From assembly GCF_019399895.1 (NCBI RefSeq), contig NC_091871.1, forward strand, positions 1,765,001-1,829,000: a stretch of 64,000 bases of DNA. The letters run 5' to 3'. The position numbers and the translations under genes were made by a program. This document shows positions 24,610 to 34,011 of the stretch, piece after piece. The notes under the pieces are model-generated. The model had not been told where the DNA came from, searched no databases, and saw only the letters and a program-made list of their open reading frames with translations. Position 1 is the first letter of the stretch, and the number at the start of each line of letters is the position of its first letter. The DNA comes from Cardiocondyla obscurior. Lineage: Eukaryota; Arthropoda; Insecta; Hymenoptera; Formicidae.

Positions 24610-26435
24610 ATGAGCTGCCTCCTGCTACTGCTTTTACTGCCGATTGTAGCTTCAGAGCTCTGTGAATATCCCTGGTATCAGTACAACACGTGCCAGAATA
24701 ACTCTCTTTCTTGCCCCGGTGATCAGAAGTGTGCGTTCATCGAGTACTGCCCGGCGGTAATGTCCCTAATGACTCGGAATGCGCTTGCTGCTCACAGGTA
24801 AGCTTAGCTTAGCTTTCTCCTTACGTTAGGAGAAATACATATTTACATGACAATCTTGTCGACCACGCAGATTACGACAAGCGGTATGCGGATATGATCA
24901 AACACGCATAAAAGTGTGCTGCAGCGTCGACAATTACATCGAACAGCCGACGTATTTAAATAAAAATCTGGATATGTATTCGACACTGCAGTTTACGAGC
25001 TTTCAGTGTGGAAAGAGTATTGTTCAGAGCAACGTAGACACTTTGGGATCATATCCCTTTGTCGCAAGAATCGGTTTTATAAGCAAGTACTTTGCTCGTA
25101 TTACATAGAAGTTACGTAATGTACAAGATGTCTCAAAAATCACCGATTACATATGAACTGTAATGTTAAAGTTAAAACGCCACGTTAAAACTATCGTCAC
25201 TTTTTAGTAAAGTTTAAATTTGCCAACGTAAAGCGGGAAACTTTTGCGACATCATGTACAGCGAATTATATACAATTTTGTTTATTCGTAGAACGAGAGA
25301 AAAAGTTTCAGCTATTTTCTTTTTCTTTTTTATTATATAAGACATGCGTTTTGTTAGCAAAAATTCGCTTTCAGATACATTAACGGGTGAAATCAAATAC
25401 TCGTGCAATGGCGTGATTATTAATGAGCGTACTGTATTGACTACAGCTACATGCGCACTCGCGAAATCGGACAGATACAAATTGTACGTATATAGCAGTC
25501 GAAAATTAAATATAACGAAATTGATCGTTTCTCATATTTTCGATCATATAATAGCACTGAATTGTAGCATGCAGTAATTACAATTTCTCGCCCGTCTTTA
25601 GGTGCTCTGTGCTTATTGGTGAATATAATACAGAGTCGAATCCAGATTGTAATAATTTATTTTGCGGGCACAACGCCAGTAGCCACGACATATCGTATGT
25701 AGTTAAACATCCGGGCTACAACGCCGCAAGTTTCTCCAATAACATCGCCTTACTTCGCTTGAAGAAGGCGATCGATTTTACAGGTATGTACAATTCTTAA
25801 GTATAAGAACGTTGACAACACTGTGACGGTCACAGCCTCAATGAAATTAGCAATATATCCGATCTTCTTCAGCCACAGCTCAACCAATCTGCTTTATACC
25901 GGAGAACAGATACGTCAGCTTAGGAAGTACATGCACTGTTGTCGGCTGGGGAAGTTTGTCAAGTCAAAGAGGTATCGTATTAATAAAACAAACTATCGTA
26001 AAGCATAAAACTGTAAGCTGTGTTCATGTAACGTTCAAGTGCTGTAACCCTGTGATCCAGCGCAACCACTGACGCAACAGTCATTACAACTAGAACTCGT
26101 ACCTAAGCAGCAGTGCTCGGACTATTTAAGCCAAGCTCTATCTGTCGAATTATGCGCCAAAGGAAGCTGCGAACCGTGTTCAGGTTACAGCGGTAGTCCT
26201 CTGTTATACAAATATGCGGACACATATTTTCTGGTACGTTAGTAACATAAATATTTTTACATATACTACAGATGTAGTTCACATATTTATGTTTTTCCAT
26301 TTTTTTTTTCTTTTTTCTTTTTTTTATCAGGTTGGAGTCCTATCATTTGGGTCTAGTTGTGACTCAAGCACTATTTTTCCGTCTGCGTTCGTGAATGTAC
26401 AGAGATACGCCAGGTGGATCTTAGAGAATTCTTAA
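24610..26435 (+). CDS. CLIP-domain serine protease homologue, catalytically incomplete
   Basis: Extracellular serine protease-like protein of the type acting in arthropod haemolymph cascades (melanisation, Toll). Exons that keep frame are 24610-24797, 24871-25086, 25358-25483, 25602-25783, 25873-25971, 26061-26233 and 26331-26435 (362 aa). The acceptor at 25358 was chosen because the nearer AG at 25374 breaks the frame. It starts with a signal peptide, then a Cys-rich CLIP module (about 17-85, including KVCC), then the protease-like domain. The His of TAAHC is replaced (LTTATC, Thr about 166) and the Asp of NDIALL is Asn (NNIALLRL, about 224). Ser is kept but in an altered context (GYSGSPL, Ser about 314). 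This pattern is typical of non-catalytic serine protease homologues that act as cofactors. It ends 108 bp from the convergent LIN52 stop. Confidence 0.88.
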
Positions 26436-26543
26436 GGTTTGAAAGATAAAAAAAGTTGCCAAATGTTTCTTAAAAATACCGATAATAGTATTGCATTCTC
26501 ACGAGCTTTATTATAATTTTTCTTTTTGTAAATTTAAAATAGA

Positions 26544-27377
26544 CTATTTATGTTTAAATATATTTAAATATTTGCCGCGTGTCATTTCCTTAGCCTCTTC
26601 TAGACCCAGCTGATAAGCTAAATCGTGCAGTCTTTTCACTTCCGAGATAAGCCCGGTCATTGACAAATTACCCAGTTCTGCAAAAAAATATTTAACGATA
26701 TTTAGCAACAGGATGAAAAATTATATGATAATGCATATCAACTCACGATGCACATGGCTTATGTCATCCTGCGACATCGCAGCCCAAAAACATGGTTCTG
26801 TCTGCGGTGAATTTTGAGCAACAAACTCATGTACACCTGGAACTTCATTGCTCGCTACATATATGATGTATTGTGTGATACATGACTTTTAAATTAATCC
26901 CTTAAAAATCTACTCACTCTGTTCAGGCCATAAATCAGGAGATGCTCTATCCAATTTTTCTAGACTCATAAGACTGTCCTCTATGCAAGATAAATCTATA
27001 AAAGTAAAAACAACCATTTTAATTTTTTTACTATAATATTTCTATAATATTACAGGATGTATCATATGTATTTTTTTTTTTTTTTTAATAATTTGCAGTG
27101 ATAAACTTAAAAGATGCACTCTTTTCTTTCCTTAAAAAACTTCAACAATAATCAATATAATTTTGTAACATACACTAAAAAATATCTGCAGTAAAAAATA
27201 AATTAAAAATGTATATATATATAATATACTTCATAAATCTAATAAAATATATAGCCCTAATACAAGTATATAAACTTCATATAACATTTACTTCAAAGTA
27301 ATAAAGAAAACGGAGTTTTGATTCTAAATTAAGACTTTAAACTCACCCGGTTGATCCTCAGGTTCCTCGGCGGCCAT
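26544..27377 (-). CDS. lin-52: LIN52, DREAM/MuvB complex subunit
   Basis: Small nuclear subunit of the MuvB core that links LIN37, LIN9 and pocket proteins in the DREAM cell-cycle repressor complex. Minus-strand exons, read 5' to 3', are 27377-27347, 26995-26918, 26854-26747 and 26677-26544 (116 aa). The ATG complement is at 27375-27377. The hallmark block SLEKLDRASPDLWPEQ is nearly identical to the animal LIN52 core, followed by VPGVHEFVA. The C-terminal helix carries DLAYQLGLEEAKEMTRGK. Length matches the family (about 110-120 aa). All four exons have consensus GTGAGT-type donors and phase 1 junctions. AATAAA lies on the minus strand at 26507-26512, just past the stop. It sits 153 bp downstream of PET117 on the same strand. 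Confidence 0.93.
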
Positions 27378-27530
27378 AATACTCGCGCAAAAGCTATAAA
27401 TTAACTGTTTCCAGAGAGGGACGCCTCTATACGACGCGTATGCAAAATGTAGTAAACTAACCGTGTACGAAGTACTTTACTGGCGGTTTACTATTCCTTA
27501 CGAAATACCTTCGAGCGGTAGACTAACAAA

Positions 27531-27833
27531 TCACGAGGCTCGAATGTTACGTATTTGCAATTCCGTGTCTCTACGCAGTTCCTTGGCTAGCTCGGCCTGC
27601 TGCTGCAGAATGTAGACATTTTCGGCCTTGCGCCGTTCACGTCGTTCGATGTCGCGTATTACGCCTAGATGCAGTTGATCCCTAAAACGATAAAACGATG
27701 TTACGGCAATTCACGAGGAACCGTCGAAGGGTCTTATCTACCTGTCGTAGGCCTGCTTGTAGTGAACGTAGCCGATTATTCCGATGGACGACGTGCAACA
27801 CACACCAAAAGCGATTTTAGACGCGCTCGACAT
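27531..27833 (-). CDS. PET117: PET117-like cytochrome c oxidase assembly factor
   Basis: Mitochondrial inner-membrane/matrix protein needed for cytochrome c oxidase assembly. Two minus-strand exons, 27833-27742 and 27681-27531, join in phase 2 to give 80 aa, with a 60-bp intron. The N-terminus is a short hydrophobic targeting/anchor helix (SKIAFGVCCTSSIGIIGYV). The conserved block GVIRDIERRERRK follows, then a charged helix with YILQQQAELAKELRRD. Length and arrangement match PET117 (about 80 aa, single N-terminal helix, then GVxRDxER). It is too short per exon to stand out as an open frame. It is arranged head to head with TRPT1, so the 28.0-28.2 kb interval probably holds a shared promoter. 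Confidence 0.9.
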
Positions 27834-28113
27834 GCCCGAGCAACGGTCAGCAACGGTTGCGCAGTTATCGCCGCGAAGCTGACCGCGCGAGGCACGACGG
27901 GACTGTCAGTAACGTCGATTTTCACGCGCGCGATTTTGAACTTTAGGCAAAGTTTCCATCGGAGTGCAGTGTCGATAGACTGGACGGGTTTTCTCGTGCA
28001 CGCGCGGCGGAAAATCAGCGTCACAAAATGCGTCGCATGTAACGGCACCCTATAGCACCCTGGGGGTATTTTCCGGTTAGCAACACAATTAGACACGGTG
28101 CTACAATGTTTCA

Positions 28114-28251
28114 CTGGGTGCATCTAAGAACGTAGTCGCTCAATGGGCTCTTGCATCTGATTGGGATATTCTATAAATCTAACAGTATAACGCCAATCAG
28201 ATGCAAGAGCTCACTGGAACAGACGCACTCCTGAGTTCTAAGTACACCCAG
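28114..28251. repeat. Palindromic (MITE-like) element, copy 1
   Basis: An 18-bp perfect inverted repeat GCTCTTGCATCTGATTGG occupies 28147-28164 and its complement occupies 28193-28210. Weaker pairing continues outward: CTGGGTGCATCTAAGAAC at 28114-28131 matches the complement of the right end (GTTCTAAG...CACCCAG, 28234-28251). A related 64-bp core occurs at 32843-32906. The paired ATTGG/CCAAT cores are also NF-Y-like boxes, so it may be a small palindromic repeat, a promoter element, or both. No clear target-site duplication was found. Confidence 0.65.
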
Positions 28252-28385
28252 AATACACCCTACTCCGTGTTAGTTCCATTTCGATATATCTCACTGCGCG
28301 TGGCCTGCGTGGATTCATTTTATTCCGAGACACCACCGACTAGAGACTACTGCGGAGAGAAGACGCAGAAACAAGACGGACTTAG
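28201..28385 (+). CDS. Candidate first coding exon of TRPT1 (uncertain)
   Basis: An open frame from ATG 28201 ends at AG|GTATGA in phase 2. It joins in frame to the TRPT1 body only if the AG at 28838-28839 is used, giving 253 aa. The nearer, stronger acceptor (AG at 28830-28831) would need a phase 0 exon, such as a 12-nt ATG exon at 28585-28596 ending before GTTAGA. The peptide has no recognisable motif and its ATG lies in the right arm of the palindromic element. It may be untranslated leader. Confidence 0.3.
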
Positions 28386-28831
28386 GTATGATTTGTTCCT
28401 GGGTACAATACTAAATAATATTACGCGATTACGTGATTGTTCTTGTAGTATTAATTAATATTAGATTCTTGTAATCTATAAAAATTTCGCAAATATTGAG
28501 ACGCATGAAATTAAATTAGTGCAAGTAAACTCAGCACGGAAGATTATTAATTCGAAAGAGAAATTGCTAGCTACGTTAGTCTTTATGTTGCCAGAGGTTA
28601 GACAAATATTACGACATTCTATTTACAAATATTCGTAAATTTTTTCGTTAAAATCGCGGCGTTTTTGATACCGTTTGCATCCGAAACCACGTGGAGAAAG
28701 TTAAATGCGCTTTCGAAGTGCATTTTCTTTTGTTGCGAGTGCACGTGCTTACTTATTCGACTAAATGGCTATTATTATGTCGTTGAAATGATGCACTAAA
28801 CTCCAGTGAATGTTATTAATTTTATTTTTAG

Positions 28832-29416
28832 AATCGAAGCAAAGACGACGTTATCCTCGGTCGAAAATTATCATATCTTCTGCGTCACGCAGCTTTAAAA
28901 GAGGGGTTAAACATTAAACCAGACGGCTTTGTCGCAGTAAGCGAGTTGTTGGGCAAATCCCTGCAGCGATATACCGTCGACGATATTAAACGAGTCGTGG
29001 AGACAAATAACAAGAAGAGATTTACTCTTAAAACTATTAACGGGGTGTTGGAAATTAAAGCAAATCAAGGTCACTCTATACCTGAAATTAATGAGCTTAG
29101 TTTAAAAGTACTGGAACATGTGGAATTCGATATCGTTCACGGAACGTTTTTTAAGTACTGGATGAAGATAAAGACTGAAGGTTTATCGCGTATGACAAGA
29201 AATTTTATTCACTTTGCAAAGGGATCCACAGGTTTACGCCAAAACGCTGAACTTTTTATTTACATAAATTTTTCAAAAGCAAAGGAGAACGGCTTGGTGT
29301 TTTTTGAATCTGAAAATAATATCGTTCTCTGTGCCGGAAACGCAGAAGGATTTATCAAAACCAAGTACTTTTTGAAAGCTATCACTAGAGATAGTCAAAT
29401 ATTAGAATTTAGTTAG
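28832..29416 (+). CDS. TRPT1: tRNA 2'-phosphotransferase (Tpt1/KptA family), main exon
   Basis: Removes the 2'-phosphate left at the splice junction of tRNAs by transferring it to NAD, releasing ADP-ribose 1'',2''-cyclic phosphate. The main exon is 28832-29416, ending at TAG. Its 195 codons cover the whole catalytic fold. The N-lobe has GRKLSYLLRHAALKEGL, DGFV and VETNNKKRF, followed by ANQGHS. The C-lobe has HGTFFKYW, LSRMTRNFIHFAKG and LCAGNAEGFIKTKYF. The Arg-His-Arg-Arg active-site set appears intact: RH of LLRH, Arg of KKRF, Arg of TRNFIHF. The frame has a stop immediately before 28832, so the start codon lies in an upstream exon that I could not fix. AATAAA at 29551. It is followed after 190 bp by TUT1 on the same strand. 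Confidence 0.92.
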   Translation, partial: NRSKDDVILGRKLSYLLRHAALKEGLNIKPDGFVAVSELLGKSLQRYTVDDIKRVVETNNKKRFTLKTINGVLEIKANQGHSIPEINELSLKVLEHVEFDIVHGTFFKYWMKIKTEGLSRMTRNFIHFAKGSTGLRQNAELFIYINFSKAKENGLVFFESENNIVLCAGNAEGFIKTKYFLKAITRDSQILEFS

Positions 29417-29605
29417 ATATATATATATATATATTTATATATATATTTTTTTTTTTTTTTGTTATCAATTTTGATATCCTATAGTACAAAAAAAGAGATA
29501 TTTATTTTTTTACATTTTATTTTAATTAAGTGATTAATTTTTATTTTATAAATAAAAATAGATAAAAGTAGACTGTAATAAATTGCAATTGCTTTACTTC
29601 GAAAC

Positions 29606-32110
29606 ATGAGTTCGCAATCGTATGTTGAATCTGTTGGGTGTGCAACAAAAGAAATGGATACAAGCTCAAAGCATCATGGGGCAAAGCCAGAGCAAAAATC
29701 ACGCGAGGAGGAGCATTATTTACCGGGAATGTCCGTTTGTGTTGCACCTTTGCCAAAAACTTTATCACGAGAAGATTTAGTAAAATTTCTTCATAAATTT
29801 GGCATAGTTAAAAGACAACATTTTTCCCGAAATTCTTTTTGGATTGAATATGACAATAGGTAATTATACTTAAAACATATATTTAAAAAATTCAAAGAAG
29901 TAGATAATTCATATAAATTTCTATGTATTCTTTTACTTGCTTGGACAAAAAAAAAAAAGATTTTAAGCCATGAAGTTTTTATTATGTAAGAAGTTACTAT
30001 TTTTTATTTTTGTATTACAGCAAGCCTGTCGATATGTTAATGAGTAGATCAGATTGGTTAGCAAATGAAACATTACATTTGAGAAGACTGAAGAAAACTA
30101 GAGGAAATCTTGTTTTCGAGAAAGAAAAATGTAAGTATCACAAAGGATATTGCATAAAATCATTAATTTTTTTTTTGCAGAGATAACGTTACACAAACAT
30201 TTATTATTTTTACAGTGTCGAAACAAAAGAATGCCAACGGTCCGGCAAGAATAGAGGTTAATGAAGAAAACGATCCATTAAGTTACGATTGTATAAAAAA
30301 CGTAGTTGAAAATGAAGTTACGTTTAATAATCAATTATCAGCACTTTTAAACACGGTGCAACTCACAGAAAACGAATTGATGACAAGATACAACGTAATT
30401 TGTCCACATTTGGACGAAATATTCAGATCAATTTTTCCAGAATGTCGTTCATTTTCATTCGGCTCGACAGTGGCGCAATTAAGTTTTAAAGAAAGTGATT
30501 TAGATATCTACATGTACGTCGGTCACAACGGTAAGACATTCTTCAAGTTTAATATGTCGTATATGAATGTTACATTGTATAATAAATTAATAATAATTTT
30601 TTTTTCTTTTTTTCAAGAATTACCGGTGGATTTATCAATGTATACATGGACGTCAATGATTTTTAAGAAAGTACGAAAAGTTATGTACAGCCTACAATCC
30701 GTTTTCGCCAACATCATATCAATACCTAATGCGAAAACGCCTATTATAAAGTTTCGCTATTTGCCAACTAATATTTCTTGCGACATTTCGTTCAAGAATA
30801 GCTTAGGCATTTATAAAAGCCAGTTCATGCGTTACTGTGCATCACGCGATCCTCGAATAAGACCGCTGATGCTACTGCTCAAGTACTGGGCGAGGCATTA
30901 TGGAATTGCGGGCAGTGGGAGAATTTCTAGCTATGGATTAGTGTGCCTGATCATATTCTATCTCCAGCAAGAATCAGTTGGTCTTCTTCCCACGATGCTA
31001 ACTCTCCAAAAAACCTGCGCCCCGTACCTCGTATGCGGATGGCAAGTGAATTTCAACGAGGCTACTCCGTTGCCAGCCATTACTAACGATAGCAGCGTGG
31101 CAACGCTACTTCATAATTTCTTTCTGTTTTACGCCAACTTCAATTTCAACTCGTCCGTAATATGCTTGTTGGACGGTAAAGTGCATTCAGAAAGTAGTTT
31201 TTACTTTGATAACAGTCTGCCCAGTTATATGCACAGATACAAAAACGGCCTGACGTATGGTATCAGAAGACTAGACACTCTCAAGCCAGCGGTTATACAG
31301 GATCCAATCGAACTTAATCAGAATCCAGCCGCAAGCACGTCAAACCGCGCCCTGATAGCATTTCAAAATTGCTGTGAGTGCAGCGCTAATATGTGTTCGA
31401 CGGTTAGCGAAAAGAATTACGATAATTTACTAACCGTATTGTTCGGCGGGGCGCCTCTACAATTTTTACCGGCAAAAAGGAAAAAGAAAAGGTTCCGAAC
31501 TTTAATATCGCCTGATCAATTCGTACGCGTTGGATTACCAGCAGATTTCGAGACTCGTACGGATATTACTGACAAAGAAAAGTACATAAGTGACAATTGG
31601 TACTTTATCATTTTTAATTTAATAAAAGACATTTTTGTGATGGTCTTCAAGTTGGAAGTCGAGATGCTTCTCGACGATCACGAGGCAAAGCAACAGAAAA
31701 TTAATGTAATTTCTGATGTGTATATTCAAAATCAGCAGAAAATATCGTTCCGCTGTACGGGAAACAAATGCATATGGAACAACAGAAAGAAATATTTCAG
31801 AGCACTGGACCTTCATTTAAGCTTTATAGAAAAAGAGGCACACGTATCGGACAAGATTTTAAAGCTTATGAATCAGAATGACGAAACAAACAATGTAAGA
31901 CTAGATTTCATATGCACTGTGGAAAAGATGAACAATACCACGGCGGTGGACGTTTTACTGGTAGATGAGAACAGTCAGGTCAGCGATTTTCGACAATTCA
32001 ATGGCTTTTTACAACAATGGATACCAAACATAATTAACAGGACTATGGCGTACATGTTACAGTACAATAAAACTTATCAACAGCTGTTCCACCACGAAGA
32101 ATCACTGTGA
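29606..32110 (+). CDS. TUT1: TUT1/Star-PAP-type terminal nucleotidyltransferase
   Basis: Nuclear non-canonical nucleotidyltransferase. Family members uridylate U6 snRNA and can act as speckle poly(A) polymerase. Exons that keep frame are 29606-29859, 30021-30130, 30216-30530 and 30618-32110 (723 aa). The N-terminal RRM-like region is about residues 45-110 (MSVCVAPLPKTLSREDLVKF, then an aromatic strand). The polymerase core has FGSTV followed by SDLDIYM with Asp 216 and Asp 218, and the third Asp 282 in SCDISFKN. The PAP-associated domain includes LLKYWARHYGI, SSYGLVCLIIFYLQ and LLHNFFLFYANFNF. TUT1-type features downstream are QDPIELNQN and FQNCCECSANMC, with a KA1-like C-terminal end. The catalytic triad is intact. 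The N-terminal zinc finger of vertebrate TUT1 is not seen. The 87-nt third intron has no in-frame stop, so retention would still be translated. AATAAA at 32246. Confidence 0.88.
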
Positions 32111-32111
32111 T

Positions 32112-34011
32112 ATGTCGCATATTTCTTGGTACGCACCAAAAATTAGACTTTCATTAATTATTCTGCATTGTTGACATTACGGTGATGTTATGTTATAATT
32201 TACATATTAATATATATATAATTTATTTATTAATCCGAATACAATAATAAAGTAACACTTTACTTGCAACAATACCCTATGTTTGGTAGAGCTAATAATT
32301 CCGAATGTATACGTAAGTAAACAGTGTCTTCAGAAAATATGTATCCAGCACCAAGATAATAATTTTTCTCTCTCTGCATATTTAGAAGTTTTCTTGTTAT
32401 CCTCTTTCCAATATTATGTAACACTATATAATATTAATTATTGACTTCATATTATGTCTACGATTTACAAAATGTGCGAGTCTTATAGTAAGTCAGCAGT
32501 AAATTAGTGTTAGTAATAAAAAATTTTGTACAAACACGATACATATTTGTCTGTTTTCTCTCACATTTTCCGAGAGATATACATTTTTTTTTTAATATTC
32601 TGCTTAAGTCTTTTTTTTTTAATTAAATTTTAACTAATTCTCCGCTGACTCCGCAACTTCGAGCTTTCAAACGCGTTTGCCGAACGTTTGAAAGTTGAAT
32701 AAATAAAAGAAAACAGTTTTTTCGTAGTTTCATATTTCCGTTCTCGTGTCCTAAAGACTTTACGCTTCCTTCGAATTCGTTTTTGCGAACGAATACGTTG
32801 ATCGTCCAAATGCGCAATCTCTTATGTATTAGTGCTCCGCGAAGTCTTGCATTTGATTGGTGGATGTTTGTGAATCTAAAAAATAAAACCGATCAAAGGC
32901 AAGAGCATTACTGTACGTTTACCGAGCTGTTACACTACTGGATACATTCTTTTTTTTTAATGCTTCTAGATTAAATTAAAGTTCAAGATCATACATCAAT
33001 TAAACTCACGGGTTTTTTGTAGGTACCAAGACAGCTTTGTCTGTCGAGCGTGGCTAAAAACCATTTTGCTCCGAGTTGATCCGGGTTCTTTTCGTCTGTG
33101 TTTCGATAACGTGATCCAGCATCACCAGCACTCACCAGTGCTCCATCCGCTCAGGACTTCCAGGAGTGAGTGCCGTAGGTGCCGTGTAAACGGACGCCGC
33201 CAATTACAACGGTAGGCTTGATACTAAGGTTAGGTTATGTTAGAATAATTAAGCGTCGAAAGTGTGGAGCAGTTTCGGCCACGGTTGTAGAGCGAAAAAT
33301 TTATATAAATATTTTACACAAACTAAAAAAAAAAAAATTAAAAAAAAAAGAAACAGTTTAACTCAAGCGTTTTAACTCGGATTGCCGATTTACTTATTGT
33401 CGTGTTTTTAGCAACGAATCGACGAATACGATTTCTGGGACTTTGAGGCCGCCTGCACCAGGCATTCCTGGTCCACAGCGCTGAGAAAGAAGGGGACACT
33501 TCACACTTTAACCTGGTATAGTAATTAAACCGCAGACGAACTCGGCGCAAAGCAGATTATTTCGTTTTCCGATTAAATTCTACCACCACACTCCTCATGT
33601 TACGCATGTTGGAGCACTGTGCGTATCTATACGTTCATCGGCATTTTCAAACTTAATGCAAAAGTCTGTGTACTGTTTCGGTGGAGATATTCTCAAACGC
33701 TGAAACGAAGAATCTCAGTGTTGGTATCTCGACGAATAGTCTGAAGATAAAGATCTTTTCAGACATACATAAGCCGTAAACGATCTTGTTGAATACAACA
33801 CTCGAGCTGTACATTAAAGTAGCAGCGAGATAACAGGAGAATCCAGTGCCTCAAGTCATTTGTGTTACATATACAAATATTCTGTGATGATTTAACAAGC
33901 AAGGTGCAGTAGATATACCAAGAAGTATAGTCAAGTTTTATTACTCAAAACTTGAAGGTATTTTTCTGATTACTTTAGTTTTACTGAGATAACCACGAAT
34001 CAGTGAGCGTC
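32112..34011. other. Intergenic DNA and 5' leader of the RS-rich gene
   Basis: The TUT1 3'UTR runs to about 32270. The remainder includes the second palindromic element (32821-32950), then a GC-richer segment at 33030-33240 that is a plausible promoter for the RS-domain gene. The bases from about 33600 to 34011 are probably its untranslated leader. No coding exon was recognised. Confidence 0.45.
32821..32950. repeat. Palindromic (MITE-like) element, copy 2
   Basis: The core at 32843-32906 has the arms TCTTGCATTTGATTGG and CCGATCAAAGGCAAGAGC. It is the same 64-bp length as the core at 28147-28210, with clearly related arms and an AATCTAA motif in both spacers. Outward similarity (ATGTAT...TAGTG...CTC) between left flank and reverse-complemented right flank suggests it extends to about 32821 and 32950. 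The boundaries are approximate. Confidence 0.55.

Noticed and set aside
25375..25483. Acceptor at 25374 for exon 3 of the serine protease homologue
   Set aside because: It follows a good TTTCAG but shifts the frame after the 25086 donor; the AG at 25357 keeps it.
27669..28123. Frames of 115-128 codons on both strands around the PET117 start
   Set aside because: They are antisense or out-of-frame to PET117 and the divergent promoter; the two-exon PET117 model explains the coding signal.
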